Shown here piece after piece: positions 15,792 to 25,180 of a stretch of 44,679 bases of DNA. Under the pieces are notes generated by a model that did not search any database, was not told the origin of the DNA, and worked only from the letters and a program-made list of their open reading frames with translations. The DNA comes from an uncultured Ruminococcus sp. (lineage in GTDB: Bacteria > Bacillota > Clostridia > Oscillospirales > Ruminococcaceae): assembly GCA_947627275.1 (NCBI GenBank), contig CANQVK010000022.1, positions 1 to 44,679 of the forward strand, written 5' to 3'. The translations under genes were made by a program, and so were the position numbers. The first letter of the stretch is position 1. Each line of letters begins with the position of its first letter.

Positions 15792-16354
15792 TATCTGAAT
15801 TTGTCGTACTTCTCACGACTAATCTCATCTTAACAAAGGCGCTCGGAACGAGTACTCTTTTTATAGCCGCAGGGAGCCGAAAAAATCTTCTCTGGATCGC
15901 TATAACCATCACCGCGTTCACAACGGTCGGTTCGGCAGGGGCGTACTTAATAAACGATCTGCTGCCCGTGAACTTTACCGATCTGAGACTTCTCCTGTAT
16001 GTGCTTATCATAGGAGTTTTATATTTTGCTTTGCTTTCAGTCCTTTACTTTGCGGACGGAAAAAGCTTTGGAACTACAAGAAAATATGTTCATGTTTCTG
16101 CTTTCAACTGCGCCGTTATGGGTACGCTTTTTACTATCAGTGAAAATGCGGAGGCTCGTCCGGCTCTGAATAATATCGTTGCCTTTATTATAAGGGGAGC
16201 TGAGGCAGGAACGGGATTTATACTTTCCGCTTTTATTCTTATGGCAGCCTTTAAAATGCTTAATTCAAAGGATGTGCCTGCGGCATTTCGTGGATTCCCC
16301 GCAATGCTTGTATACCTTGGCATTATATCTATGGCAATGTATGCGCTTGTTTGA
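15782..16354 (+). CDS. RnfA/NqrE-like membrane subunit with one cluster cysteine left
   Basis: The 190-aa, six-helix protein aligns along its full length with RnfA: NLILTKALG (14-22) near the N-terminus, FNCAVMG (108-114) in the middle and SKDVPAAFRGFPAMLVYLGIIS at the end (written here only in part as DVPAAFRGFP). The first cluster cysteine (LGICPF in typical RnfA) is replaced by serine (LGTSTLF, Ser24). The second, Cys110, is kept. The start has GGAGGTG inside the rnfE-like gene. It is the last of the D-E-A set; no RnfB, RnfC or RnfG gene follows or precedes it in this window. Confidence 0.8.
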   Translation: MFLISEFVVLLTTNLILTKALGTSTLFIAAGSRKNLLWIAITITAFTTVGSAGAYLINDLLPVNFTDLRLLLYVLIIGVLYFALLSVLYFADGKSFGTTRKYVHVSAFNCAVMGTLFTISENAEARPALNNIVAFIIRGAEAGTGFILSAFILMAAFKMLNSKDVPAAFRGFPAMLVYLGIISMAMYALV

Positions 16355-16438
16355 GCGGAACTGCGCGGCAGTTTCGGCTATAGAAATAAATAAACAAATA
16401 CAGTGCAGACATATTTTTTTCGGGAGATAATATAATAA

Positions 16439-17611
16439 ATGAAACGTAGGAACAAAGGAAGAAAAATTTACAAAACAAAGGAAAAAAATTACTACGGGAA
16501 AAGTCCTGTGGGAAAATTTTTGTCGGGAGCTTTGACCGTGCTTCTTATAGGCGGAATAGGGTTTCTTGGCTACAGTTTAGCCGAACCTATCGTAAATTAC
16601 ACTCAGCATAAGGGTGACGAACCTGAAGCAACGGAAGCTCCGACAACTGAAGCGGCTGAAACCTCAGAGGTATCCACCGAAGCGGCTTCGGAAACGGTCA
16701 CTGAACCGGTCAAGGAAAGCTTTTATACGGCAGCGGCGCTTAAAACGGCTGATATGGCGTCTGTTGAATCGCTTAGGTCTGCTTTGGCGTCCGTCCCTAA
16801 AAACGAGGCGGAATATATTGAGCTGCCATTGAAAGTCAGCGGCGGCGGAGTATATTATGCTTCATCGGTACTCGAGGCACAGACGGCGGTAAGATCTGAG
16901 CTGACCTTATCCGATATTGTTAAAGAGGTCGAAAAAAGCGGCTTTAAACCTGCGGCTGTCATAAGCGTTTTTCATGACAGCATTATGCCCGAGACTTACC
17001 CCGAGGGCGGATATGTATTGTCGGACGGCAGTTCACAATGGAAGGACAGCAGCGGAAAACAATGGACTACGCCATATTCTCAGCGTGTGCTGGATTATAA
17101 TGCAAATCTTGTTGCCGAGTTGACTTCGGCAGGCATTGAGCAGATAATATGCTCCGATCTGATTTTCCCCGACTTTACTGAAAGCGATCTTGAGGTGCTC
17201 GATCCCGTGCTTGGACAGAACGACAGATGTATCGCCCTGACTTCGGCGGCAAATCTTCTTTATGATAAGGCGTTTTCGGGCGGAGCGTCCATGCAGATCG
17301 AGGTTTCGGCGGAGGACATACTTAAAGGAAAGGCGGACGTACTTCAGCCGATGCTTCTTTCCTCGGGAAATATCATACTTAATATCGACCTTGATAAGCT
17401 CGGCAGCGGAGTAAGCGACGGAAATACGGTGTATGAATTCAGCGGCACACCTGTGGAAAATATTGAAAAATGCCTTGATTTAGTGAACGACAGACTTGTA
17501 GACTTCAATGCGGCTATAAGATTGTCGGGAGCGTCCCTTGATCACGGGGAACTCGTTGAAGCTAAGGAGGCAATATCCGATTACGGCTGCGAGGCATATG
17601 TTATCGGATAA
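16439..17611 (+). CDS. membrane-anchored extracellular TIM-barrel-like protein (possibly DUF4015-related)
   Basis: The 390-aa protein has a basic cytosolic N-terminus (1-25), one membrane segment (about 28-50), a Thr/Glu/Ala-rich linker (about 58-95) and an extracellular domain (about 100-390). The segment TTPYSQRVLDYNANLVAEL followed by GIEQIICSDLIFPDF recalls DUF4015, a predicted glycosyl hydrolase-like TIM barrel in which this helix and strand carry the conserved Asp and Phe-Pro. Other expected motifs are not obvious, so it may be a distant or non-catalytic relative. It precedes hprK by 34 bases and follows the rnf-like genes by 84 bases. Enzyme activity should not be assumed. Confidence 0.5.
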   Translation: MKRRNKGRKIYKTKEKNYYGKSPVGKFLSGALTVLLIGGIGFLGYSLAEPIVNYTQHKGDEPEATEAPTTEAAETSEVSTEAASETVTEPVKESFYTAAALKTADMASVESLRSALASVPKNEAEYIELPLKVSGGGVYYASSVLEAQTAVRSELTLSDIVKEVEKSGFKPAAVISVFHDSIMPETYPEGGYVLSDGSSQWKDSSGKQWTTPYSQRVLDYNANLVAELTSAGIEQIICSDLIFPDFTESDLEVLDPVLGQNDRCIALTSAANLLYDKAFSGGASMQIEVSAEDILKGKADVLQPMLLSSGNIILNIDLDKLGSGVSDGNTVYEFSGTPVENIEKCLDLVNDRLVDFNAAIRLSGASLDHGELVEAKEAISDYGCEAYVIG

Positions 17612-17645
17612 ATAAATACCGATCTATCGGGGAACGGAGAAAGTT

Positions 17646-18605
17646 ATGTCACAAAATTTTACAGTATCTCTGCAAAAGGTTATTGATGAATTCAAGCTTG
17701 AAGTTATCTATATTCAAAAGGACGCAGAGGACATTCTTATTGACGAGACCGAGGTCAACAGACCCGGTTTGCAGCTTATGGGATTTTATGAGTATTTCAA
17801 CGCTGAAAGGATCCAGATAATAGGCAAGGTCGAGTTTGCGTATCTTTCAACGCTTGACGAGGCTACACGCCGTGAAAGATTGCAGTTGCTTTTCGCTCAG
17901 AGACTTCCGGCGCTGATAATTACCCGAGAGCTTCCGTATTTTTCGGAGATGCTTGAGCTTGCCAAGGAATACGAGATCCCTCTGCTCAGAAGCAAGGAAA
18001 GCACGTCCAATTTTATGTCGGGACTTATTGCGTTCCTCAATCTTAATCTTGCGCCGAGAGTTACCCGTCACGGCGTACTTATCGAGATCTACGGCGAGGG
18101 CGTATTCATTACGGGAGAAAGCGGCGTCGGCAAGAGCGAAACTGCCATAGAGCTTGTAAAAAGAGGTCATCGCCTTGTGGCTGACGATGCTGTTGAAATA
18201 AGGAAGGTATCAAATATCAGCCTTGTGGGAAGTTCTCCCGATAATATCCGCCATTTTCTGGAGCTTAGGGGTATTGGAATCATAAATGCACGCAGACTTT
18301 TCGGTATCGGAGCAGTTAAAATGACCGAAAAAATAGATCTGGTCGTTGAACTGGAACAGTGGAATCCTGAAAAAATATACGATAGAATGGGCGTAGATAC
18401 TGAGTATGTAACGCTTCTGGGCGTAAAGATACCCTCTCTTACCATTCCTGTAAAGCCGGGACGTAATCTTGCGGTTATCTTAGAGGTAGCTGCTATGAAC
18501 AACAGACAGAAAAAGATGGGGTACAATGCCGCCGCTGAGCTTTTGAACAGGCTTGGAATGGCGTCTGACCCAAAGGAAACGATACGTAATTATGAAAACT
18601 TTTAA
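17646..18605 (+). CDS. hprK: HPr kinase/phosphorylase
   Basis: This sensor enzyme phosphorylates HPr on Ser46 and removes the phosphate, linking glycolytic state to CcpA-dependent catabolite control in Firmicutes. The 319-aa protein has the N-terminal domain (about 1-130) and the C-terminal kinase domain with Walker A GESGVGKS (157-164), RLVADDAVEI and the family signature LELRGIGIINARRLFG. Length is typical. Ribosome site GGGAACGGAGA. It heads the hprK-murB-rapZ-whiA group common in Clostridia. Confidence 0.97.
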   Translation: MSQNFTVSLQKVIDEFKLEVIYIQKDAEDILIDETEVNRPGLQLMGFYEYFNAERIQIIGKVEFAYLSTLDEATRRERLQLLFAQRLPALIITRELPYFSEMLELAKEYEIPLLRSKESTSNFMSGLIAFLNLNLAPRVTRHGVLIEIYGEGVFITGESGVGKSETAIELVKRGHRLVADDAVEIRKVSNISLVGSSPDNIRHFLELRGIGIINARRLFGIGAVKMTEKIDLVVELEQWNPEKIYDRMGVDTEYVTLLGVKIPSLTIPVKPGRNLAVILEVAAMNNRQKKMGYNAAAELLNRLGMASDPKETIRNYENF

Positions 18606-18623
18606 ACGAATCGGAGCTATATT

Positions 18624-19529
18624 ATGATCAATATGAATGATTTGACCGAGCTTTGCCGAAAACTCGGCTGCAAGCTTCATACGGACTGTTCTCTCAAGGA
18701 TTACACTACCTTTAAAATAGGCGGAAGCTGCCGCGCAGTCGTTGACGCGGTTTCGGCAGAGGCAGCAGCTGAGTTTGTGAAGTATTTCCGAGTAAACGAT
18801 GTGAAATATACCGTTCTCGGCAGGGGAAGCAATATACTTGCCTCCGACGAGGGCTTCGACGGCGTTATACTTCACTTCGGCAGCGATTTTTCGGAGGTAA
18901 CGGCAGACGGAGCAAGGGTTACCGCTCAGTCGGGAGCGTCCCTTTCAGCCGTATGCGTCAAAGCGCAGCAAAACGGTCTCAGCGGCATGGAAAATCTCTA
19001 CGGTATACCCGGTTCTGTCGGAGGTGGACTTTTCATGAACGCGGGCGCTTACGGAACGGAGATGAAGGACGTTGTGGTTTCAGCGGAATATATTGATGAA
19101 AACGGCACTCTGCGAACAATTTCCGCTGATGAAATGAATCTCTCCTATCGCCGCAGCATATTTTCTGACAGAAACTGCATTGTAACTTCGGTCACATTTG
19201 AGCTTACAAAGGGCGAACCTGATAAAATAAAGGAAGCAATGACCGAATGTCTGAAAAAGCGTACTTCAAAGCAGCCTCTCGAATATCCGAGCGCAGGAAG
19301 CACATTCAAGAGACCCAAGGGCAGCTATGCGTCGCTTCTGATAGAACAGTGCGGACTTAAAGGGCAGTCGGTAGGCGGCGCGCAGGTAAGTGAAAAGCAC
19401 AGCGGATTCGTCATAAACAAAGGAAACGCATCTTTCGCCGACGTTATGGAGCTTTGCGAAAAGGTGAAAAATACGGTTATGGAAAAAACAGGCTACAGCC
19501 TTGAGCTTGAGCCGATCATACTTAAATAA
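18624..19529 (+). CDS. murB: UDP-N-acetylenolpyruvoylglucosamine reductase
   Basis: This FAD enzyme completes UDP-MurNAc synthesis for peptidoglycan. The 301-aa protein shows the type II MurB pattern: YTTFKIGG (near 30), GRGSNIL, IPGSVGGGLFMNAGAYG, YRRSIF with the catalytic-site Arg, PSAGSTFKRP with the proton-donating Ser, and the C-terminal SGFVINKGNAS. The gene starts 18 bases after hprK and its stop is 10 bases before rapZ. Length is normal. Confidence 0.97.
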   Translation: MINMNDLTELCRKLGCKLHTDCSLKDYTTFKIGGSCRAVVDAVSAEAAAEFVKYFRVNDVKYTVLGRGSNILASDEGFDGVILHFGSDFSEVTADGARVTAQSGASLSAVCVKAQQNGLSGMENLYGIPGSVGGGLFMNAGAYGTEMKDVVVSAEYIDENGTLRTISADEMNLSYRRSIFSDRNCIVTSVTFELTKGEPDKIKEAMTECLKKRTSKQPLEYPSAGSTFKRPKGSYASLLIEQCGLKGQSVGGAQVSEKHSGFVINKGNASFADVMELCEKVKNTVMEKTGYSLELEPIILK

Positions 19530-19539
19530 GAGGTCGATT

Positions 19540-20412
19540 ATGAAAGTATTAATTGTAACGGGAATGTCAGGCTCGGGAAAATCAAGCGTTATGGACGTTA
19601 TGGAGGATATTGGATATTATTGTATAGATAATATCCCTCCGAATCTTATTCCTCAGTTTATGGATCTGTGCCGTAAATCGGGGGGCGGACTGGACAAAAT
19701 AGCGGTAGCGGTCGATATACGCACAGGGGATATGTTTGCGGAAATTTTCCGTTCATGGCAGGCGCTTAAATCCGATGCCAATGTTGAGGTAAAGGTTCTG
19801 TTTATCGAAGCTAACGATGAAGTTCTGATAAAACGGTATAAGGAGACCCGACGCAAGCATCCCCTTGATGAGAAATTCAACGGAAATATGCACGACGCTA
19901 TAGCATATGAACGCAATCAGCTTTCGCAGCTCAGGGAAATAGCGGATTATTACATTGAATCCTCCCAGTATTCCGCTGCGCAGCTCAAAGAGCAGGTCAA
20001 GCAGATATTCCTTGACAACAGTTCGGATTCCCTTATAATAAAGGTAATGTCTTTCGGTTTCAAATACGGTGTTTCTACTGAATCAGACCTTGTATTTGAC
20101 GTGCGCTGTCTGCCTAATCCCTATTATGTGGATGAACTCAGGAATCATACGGGTCTGGAGGAATGCGTACAGGAGTATGTTATGACTTCGGAGCAGTCGC
20201 AGGAGCTTTTCGGTAAACTTACCGAGCTTATAGATTTTCTTATACCTTTATACATACGTGAGGGCAAGAGTCAGCTTGTAATAGCTTTCGGATGCACGGG
20301 AGGAAAGCATCGCTCGATAACCTTTGCGGAGCTTATTTCCGCATATCTTGTGGAAAACGGCTATAAGGTACAGAAATATCACCGTGATATTACCAAGGAT
20401 AAAAAGATATAA
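19540..20412 (+). CDS. rapZ: RapZ-family nucleotide-binding protein
   Basis: The 290-aa P-loop protein (formerly YvcJ) has Walker A GMSGSGKSS (about 7-15), Walker B-like VDIR and the C-terminal FGCTGGKHRSI typical of the family. In E. coli RapZ guides RNase E to the GlmZ RNA; in Firmicutes it hydrolyses nucleotides and affects competence and envelope traits. I choose the ATG at 19540 (AGAGGT upstream); an earlier in-frame start at 19501 lies inside murB and adds unconserved residues. In many Firmicutes rapZ is followed by yvcK and whiA. Here yvcK is absent and a repeat element lies before whiA. Confidence 0.95.
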   Translation: MKVLIVTGMSGSGKSSVMDVMEDIGYYCIDNIPPNLIPQFMDLCRKSGGGLDKIAVAVDIRTGDMFAEIFRSWQALKSDANVEVKVLFIEANDEVLIKRYKETRRKHPLDEKFNGNMHDAIAYERNQLSQLREIADYYIESSQYSAAQLKEQVKQIFLDNSSDSLIIKVMSFGFKYGVSTESDLVFDVRCLPNPYYVDELRNHTGLEECVQEYVMTSEQSQELFGKLTELIDFLIPLYIREGKSQLVIAFGCTGGKHRSITFAELISAYLVENGYKVQKYHRDITKDKKI

Positions 20413-20459
20413 TATAAAATGGTAACGGCGTTTGCTTTTGCGGCGGTAATTTCTTGTCA

Positions 20460-20681
20460 CTGTCTGCAACTTAAGAGGGTTTTGTTACCCTTTACTTTCT
20501 GTTAAAGAAGTAACTCTTGGTGTCTGTTCTCGTGAATTGGACTGTGAAAATCATGGAGACTAACAGTACTGAATTAACTGGGGGATTTTCACAGTCCAAT
20601 TCACGACCGCAGAGATTCCAAAGGGGTCACCCCTTTGGCAGGGGGTGTGGGGGACAGAGTCCCCACTTAAGTTGTGGATAG
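20460..20681 (+). repeat. interspersed multi-hairpin repeat, copy 1
   Basis: A non-coding element of about 222 bp lies between rapZ and whiA. Its ends are inverted repeats: CAACTTAAG (20467-20475) and CTTAAGTTG (20666-20674), with partial matching further out. Inside are a perfect 22-bp stem (20531-20552 with 20584-20605), CCAAAGGGG/CCCCTTTGG (20618-20626 with 20630-20638) and GTGGGG.../...CCCCAC (20647-20666). The right half is shared, in inverse orientation, with 36206-36433. It looks like a MITE or REP-type element. Confidence 0.7.
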
Positions 20682-20731
20682 CGATTTCTTGTATCGTATA
20701 TATTGCATTTTTATGAAAAGAGTTGGTCAGA

Positions 20732-21649
20732 ATGAGTTTTTCCGATGAAGTGAGAAAGGAACTTTGCACCTATATCAATGATAAGGACAAAAGATTTGCT
20801 TGTCTTTACGGCATGCTCCTTTTCAGCAGGATATTATCGTCGGAAAGGATATGCTTTCAGAGCAAAAGCAAAACCGCCTCAGATACCTTCGGGGAACTTT
20901 TCGGAAAGGTATTCGGGATCAGCCCCGATTGCAGGGAATCCGCAGCTAAGAACGGCAGGGTCATGTATATATATGATATTACGGACACCGAGCTTATCGG
21001 AAGAATTTTTGAGAAATACCGATTTTCCGCAGGAGAGCGTCATATGGATACGGAAATAATTTCCACGGGAAGTCTCGGAGTTTTTACTGCGGGAGTTTTT
21101 CTTGCCTGCGGAAGCGTCAACGATCCCGAAAAGGAGTATCATCTTGAATTTACATCGCCGGAAGAAGCTCTTGCCGATGAGCTTTCTGCGCTTCTTGCCG
21201 ATATAGGCGTAACTGCCGGACTGACAGTCCGCAGGGGACAGTACATCGTTTATATAAAAGGCAGCGAATCAATAGAGGATACCTTGACGTTTATCGGCGC
21301 GCAGCAATGCACTTTGGAACTGATGAACGTGAAGATCTACAAGGATGTCCGCAATAAGGCAAACCGCATTACAAACTGTGATAATGCAAATATAAATAAA
21401 GTTGTAAACGCTTCGATGAAACAGGTGGAGGATATACGGCTGATAGCATCAACAGCCGGACTTGATATTCTTTCGGAGGAGCTTCGCGAGGTGGCGGAGC
21501 TTCGTCTCAGCAGCACGGGTCTGAGCCTACAGGATATAGGAGACAGCCTTTCCGTACCCATAAGCCGTTCGGGTGTAAATCACCGTCTGAAAAGAATTGC
21601 AAAAATTGCTGATGAAATCAGGGCAGGAGGCGGATATGAGAAAAGATGA
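20732..21649 (+). CDS. whiA: DNA-binding protein WhiA
   Basis: The 305-aa protein of the WhiA family combines an N-terminal LAGLIDADG homing-endonuclease-like fold and a C-terminal helix-turn-helix (LSLQDIGDSLSVPISRSGVN, about 265-285). It begins MSFSDEVRKELC, the usual family start. It controls division and sporulation in Actinobacteria and cell division or chromosome segregation in Firmicutes. The ATG at 20732 is used; a TTG at 20723 would add three residues. The ribosome site is weak. It overlaps dnaE by 14 bases. Confidence 0.95.
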   Translation: MSFSDEVRKELCTYINDKDKRFACLYGMLLFSRILSSERICFQSKSKTASDTFGELFGKVFGISPDCRESAAKNGRVMYIYDITDTELIGRIFEKYRFSAGERHMDTEIISTGSLGVFTAGVFLACGSVNDPEKEYHLEFTSPEEALADELSALLADIGVTAGLTVRRGQYIVYIKGSESIEDTLTFIGAQQCTLELMNVKIYKDVRNKANRITNCDNANINKVVNASMKQVEDIRLIASTAGLDILSEELREVAELRLSSTGLSLQDIGDSLSVPISRSGVNHRLKRIAKIADEIRAGGGYEKR

Positions 21650-24600
21650 ATTTGTCAATCTGCACGTTCATACCGAATACAGTCTGCTTGACGGAGCATG
21701 TATCATAAACCGCCTTATGGAGCGTCTTAAGGAGCTTGGACAAACAGCCGCCGCCATAACGGATCACGGCAATATGTACGGAGCTATGGAGTTCAGTCAG
21801 GCGGCTTTAAAGGCTGGTATAAAGCCGATAATCGGATGCGAGGTCTATGTTGCTCCGAGAACTCGTTTTGATAAGGAATCCAAACTTGACAGCCGTCCGT
21901 ATCATCTTATACTGCTGTGTGAAAACAATGAGGGCTACAGTAATCTTGTAAAGCTTGTTTCGGCGGCAAGCATAGAGGGCTTTTACAATAAGCCGAGGGT
22001 CGATACCGAGTTGCTGAGAAAGTATCATAAGGGGCTTATATGCCTTTCAGCCTGTCTTGCAGGAGAAATTCCGAGACTTCTTTCCGATAACCGATATGAT
22101 GCCGCAAAGCAGAAGGCTTTGGAATACCTTGACATATTTGGCGAGGGAAACTATTTTATAGAGGTGCAGAATCACGGTCTCAGAGATGAACTGCAAATTC
22201 TTCCGAAGCTTTACAGACTTTCCGAAGAAACAGGCATACCGCTTGCGGCAACCAACGACTGCCATTATATCGACCGCGAGGATTCTGAGCTTCAAAAAGT
22301 TCTTATCTGCATTCAGACAGGCACTGTTCTTGGTGAGCCGAATGGTCTTGATTTCGGCGCCGACGAATATTATGTGAAGTCCGCAGACGAAATGGCTGCA
22401 CTTTTCAAAGGACATGAGGAGGCTGTTTCTGCAACCGCCAGAATCGCCGAACGATGCAGCGTGGATTTTAATTTTGACAGCGGTATAAAAATACCGGAAT
22501 TCAGATATGAGGGGTCTTCCGATAATAAAGAGCTTCTTCGCCGTCTGAGCTTTGAGGGGCTTTATTGCCGCTACGGGAATAGTCCCTCGGCTGAAACAGT
22601 ACATCGTCTTGAATATGAACTGTCGGTGATCAATGATAAGCATTTTACCGACTATTTTCTTATTGTATGGGATTTCGTGCGTTATGCAAGAGAAAACAAT
22701 ATTCCCGTAGGACCGGGCAGAGGCTCGGGAGCAGGAAGTCTCTGCGCATACTGTATAGGCATTACGGGAATCGACCCGATGAAATACAATCTGATGTTTG
22801 AGCGTTTTTTGAATCCCGAGCGCGTAAGTATGCCTGATTTCGATATTGATTTCTGTATCGAGGGACGTCAGTCGGTGAAGGATTACGTTGTCAGAAAATA
22901 TGGTGAAGATAAGGTTTCGGAAATTATTGCCTTCGATACCCTGAAAGCAAAGGCGGCTGTTCGGGACATTGCGCGTGTTCTGGGACTTCCGTACAATCTG
23001 GGGGACAAGATAGCCAAAATGATAGACCCTAAAAAAGATCTTTCATTTTCATTGAAATCTAACAAGGAGCTTGCCGCTCTTTACTCGGCAGACCGTTCTG
23101 TCAAGCGGCTTATAGACCTTGCCTTGAAGCTCGAGGGAATGCCCCGTCATACCTCTACTCATGCGGCAGGCGTAGTTATCTCAGCTGTTAAGCTTGACGA
23201 CCTTGTGCCTTTGCAGCGTAATGACAATACTATAGTGACCCAGTATACCATGACATATCTCGAATCGCTCGGACTGCTTAAAATGGATTTTCTCGGTCTG
23301 CGCAACCTTACGGTTATTCGTGATACTGTCAATGAGATCAAACGTATTCAGCCTGATTTTGATATAAACAGCATTCCCGAGAACGATAGACAGGTCTACA
23401 AAATGCTGTCAAAAGGCGATACGGCAGGAGTATTTCAATTTGAGAGCGACGGCATGACAAAGTGGCTCACGGAAATGAAGCCCGAGCGCATGGAGGACTT
23501 GATCGTAATAATTTCTCTTTACCGTCCCGGACCGATGAAGTCTATCCCCTTGTATATCAGAAATAAGAGAGAGCCGCAGAAAGCGGAATATCTGCACCCT
23601 ATTCTCAAGGAAGTTCTTGAGGAGACCTACGGCATCATGGTATATCAGGAGCAGGTTATGGAGATATGCCGAAAACTGGCAGGATATTCTTATGGTCACG
23701 CCGATATAGTCCGCCGTGCAATGGCAAAAAAGAAGCATGAAGCAATGCTCAGAGAACGTGAAAGCTTTGTTTCGGGCGCAGAGAAAAACGGCGTTTCATC
23801 CGATACGGCAAATAAAATATTTGATGAAATGGTCAGCTTTGCTTCCTATGCCTTCAATAAATCTCATGCAGCCGCATATGCTTATCTTGCTTATCAGACG
23901 GCATATCTGAAATGTCATTACAGGGGTATCTACATGGCGGCGCTTATGTCGAGCGTAATGACAGGCGGAGGACGTTTGGCAGATTATATAAGCGATTGCC
24001 GAAGCTCGGGGCTTGAAGTAGCCGCTCCTGATATAAATAAAAGTATGAAAGGCTTTACCTATGACGGCGAACGGCTGTACTTCGGACTTTTAGCGGTAAA
24101 AAACGCAGGCGGAGGACTTGCGGACAGGATAATTTCGGAACGTGAAAAAAACGGCAGCTTTACTGGGCTTCAGGATTTCTGCGAAAGGGTATCCGGCAGA
24201 GAACTCAGCAAGAAAGCTCTTGAAAATCTGATAAAAGCCGGAGCGTTTGACGGACTTGGGTTTAATCGCCGTCAGATGTTGGACAGCTATGAAATGTTCA
24301 TGGATAACGGCGGAAAATTCAGCAGGGAAATTATAGACGGTCAGATGAATCTGTTTGAACTGTCAAGTACCGAATCGGTCAATATGAAGCTCCCTTACAA
24401 ACCCGAGTATGACCGCAAGCGGATCCTTGCCATGGAAAAAGAAGCCGCCGGAATTTATTTCACGGGTAATCCTCTTTCCGAGTACAGTTATCTTGCGGAG
24501 CTTCTGAAAGTGCGTAAAGCAGCGGAAATTATAGGCAGCGACAGCCTTAAGGACGATGATAATGTAAAACTGCTGTGCATAATACAGGAAAAGAAGCTGC

Positions 24601-25040
24601 ATACGACCAAAAAAGGCAGCGATATGTGTTTTTTGACCGTTGGCGACGAAACGGGCGAGCTTGATGCCGTTGTTTTTCCTGAACTTTATACCTTGACAGG
24701 CGCAAGGCTCAATGAAGAAACGATCGTCTTTATAAACGGAAAAATTTCACTTAAGGACGACAGTGTGACTATTATATGCGGCAGTATAGCTCCTGAACAG
24801 GAACTGCCGCGTATGGCGGATAATATGCGGCTGTGCATTAAAACGAAGTCTGACAGCGTGCCTGTCAAGGAGCTTTCAGAGCTTTGCGGCATTTACAGGG
24901 GAAATACGCCGATCTGCTTTTACCTTACGGATACAAAGAAAATGGTGCGTCCTAAAAATAAACTTTCCCTGCGAATCACGGAAGAAGTATTCGGAAAGCT
25001 TTCGGAAATTACCGACCCGTTAAATATTGGACTTATCTGA
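21636..25040 (+). CDS. dnaE: DNA polymerase III subunit alpha, DnaE type
   Basis: This replicative polymerase has 1134 aa. Order: PHP domain starting FVNLHVHTEYSLLDGA, polymerase palm with GPGRGSGAGSLCAYCIGIT and the metal-binding PDFDIDF (about residues 390-401), RPGPM fingers motif, helix-hairpin-helix region and an OB fold (about 990-1070). It lacks the 3'-5' exonuclease insertion of PolC. In Firmicutes DnaE usually works beside PolC; PolC is not in this window. ATG 21636 has AGGAGG at 21625-21630. A start at 21597 would lie inside whiA and is rejected. Confidence 0.97.
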   Translation: MRKDEFVNLHVHTEYSLLDGACIINRLMERLKELGQTAAAITDHGNMYGAMEFSQAALKAGIKPIIGCEVYVAPRTRFDKESKLDSRPYHLILLCENNEGYSNLVKLVSAASIEGFYNKPRVDTELLRKYHKGLICLSACLAGEIPRLLSDNRYDAAKQKALEYLDIFGEGNYFIEVQNHGLRDELQILPKLYRLSEETGIPLAATNDCHYIDREDSELQKVLICIQTGTVLGEPNGLDFGADEYYVKSADEMAALFKGHEEAVSATARIAERCSVDFNFDSGIKIPEFRYEGSSDNKELLRRLSFEGLYCRYGNSPSAETVHRLEYELSVINDKHFTDYFLIVWDFVRYARENNIPVGPGRGSGAGSLCAYCIGITGIDPMKYNLMFERFLNPERVSMPDFDIDFCIEGRQSVKDYVVRKYGEDKVSEIIAFDTLKAKAAVRDIARVLGLPYNLGDKIAKMIDPKKDLSFSLKSNKELAALYSADRSVKRLIDLALKLEGMPRHTSTHAAGVVISAVKLDDLVPLQRNDNTIVTQYTMTYLESLGLLKMDFLGLRNLTVIRDTVNEIKRIQPDFDINSIPENDRQVYKMLSKGDTAGVFQFESDGMTKWLTEMKPERMEDLIVIISLYRPGPMKSIPLYIRNKREPQKAEYLHPILKEVLEETYGIMVYQEQVMEICRKLAGYSYGHADIVRRAMAKKKHEAMLRERESFVSGAEKNGVSSDTANKIFDEMVSFASYAFNKSHAAAYAYLAYQTAYLKCHYRGIYMAALMSSVMTGGGRLADYISDCRSSGLEVAAPDINKSMKGFTYDGERLYFGLLAVKNAGGGLADRIISEREKNGSFTGLQDFCERVSGRELSKKALENLIKAGAFDGLGFNRRQMLDSYEMFMDNGGKFSREIIDGQMNLFELSSTESVNMKLPYKPEYDRKRILAMEKEAAGIYFTGNPLSEYSYLAELLKVRKAAEIIGSDSLKDDDNVKLLCIIQEKKLHTTKKGSDMCFLTVGDETGELDAVVFPELYTLTGARLNEETIVFINGKISLKDDSVTIICGSIAPEQELPRMADNMRLCIKTKSDSVPVKELSELCGIYRGNTPICFYLTDTKKMVRPKNKLSLRITEEVFGKLSEITDPLNIGLI

Positions 25041-25180
25041 AATCGGTCAATAAACCTTTTAGGAAACATCCAAAGCATTGTCTTCCGAGGAGATATTAAG
25101 TGTGGCTTGGTGAAAACGATATGATTCAACATGATTTATTGTACAAAATCACGGAAAACATGTATGAGCTGAAAAAAGTA

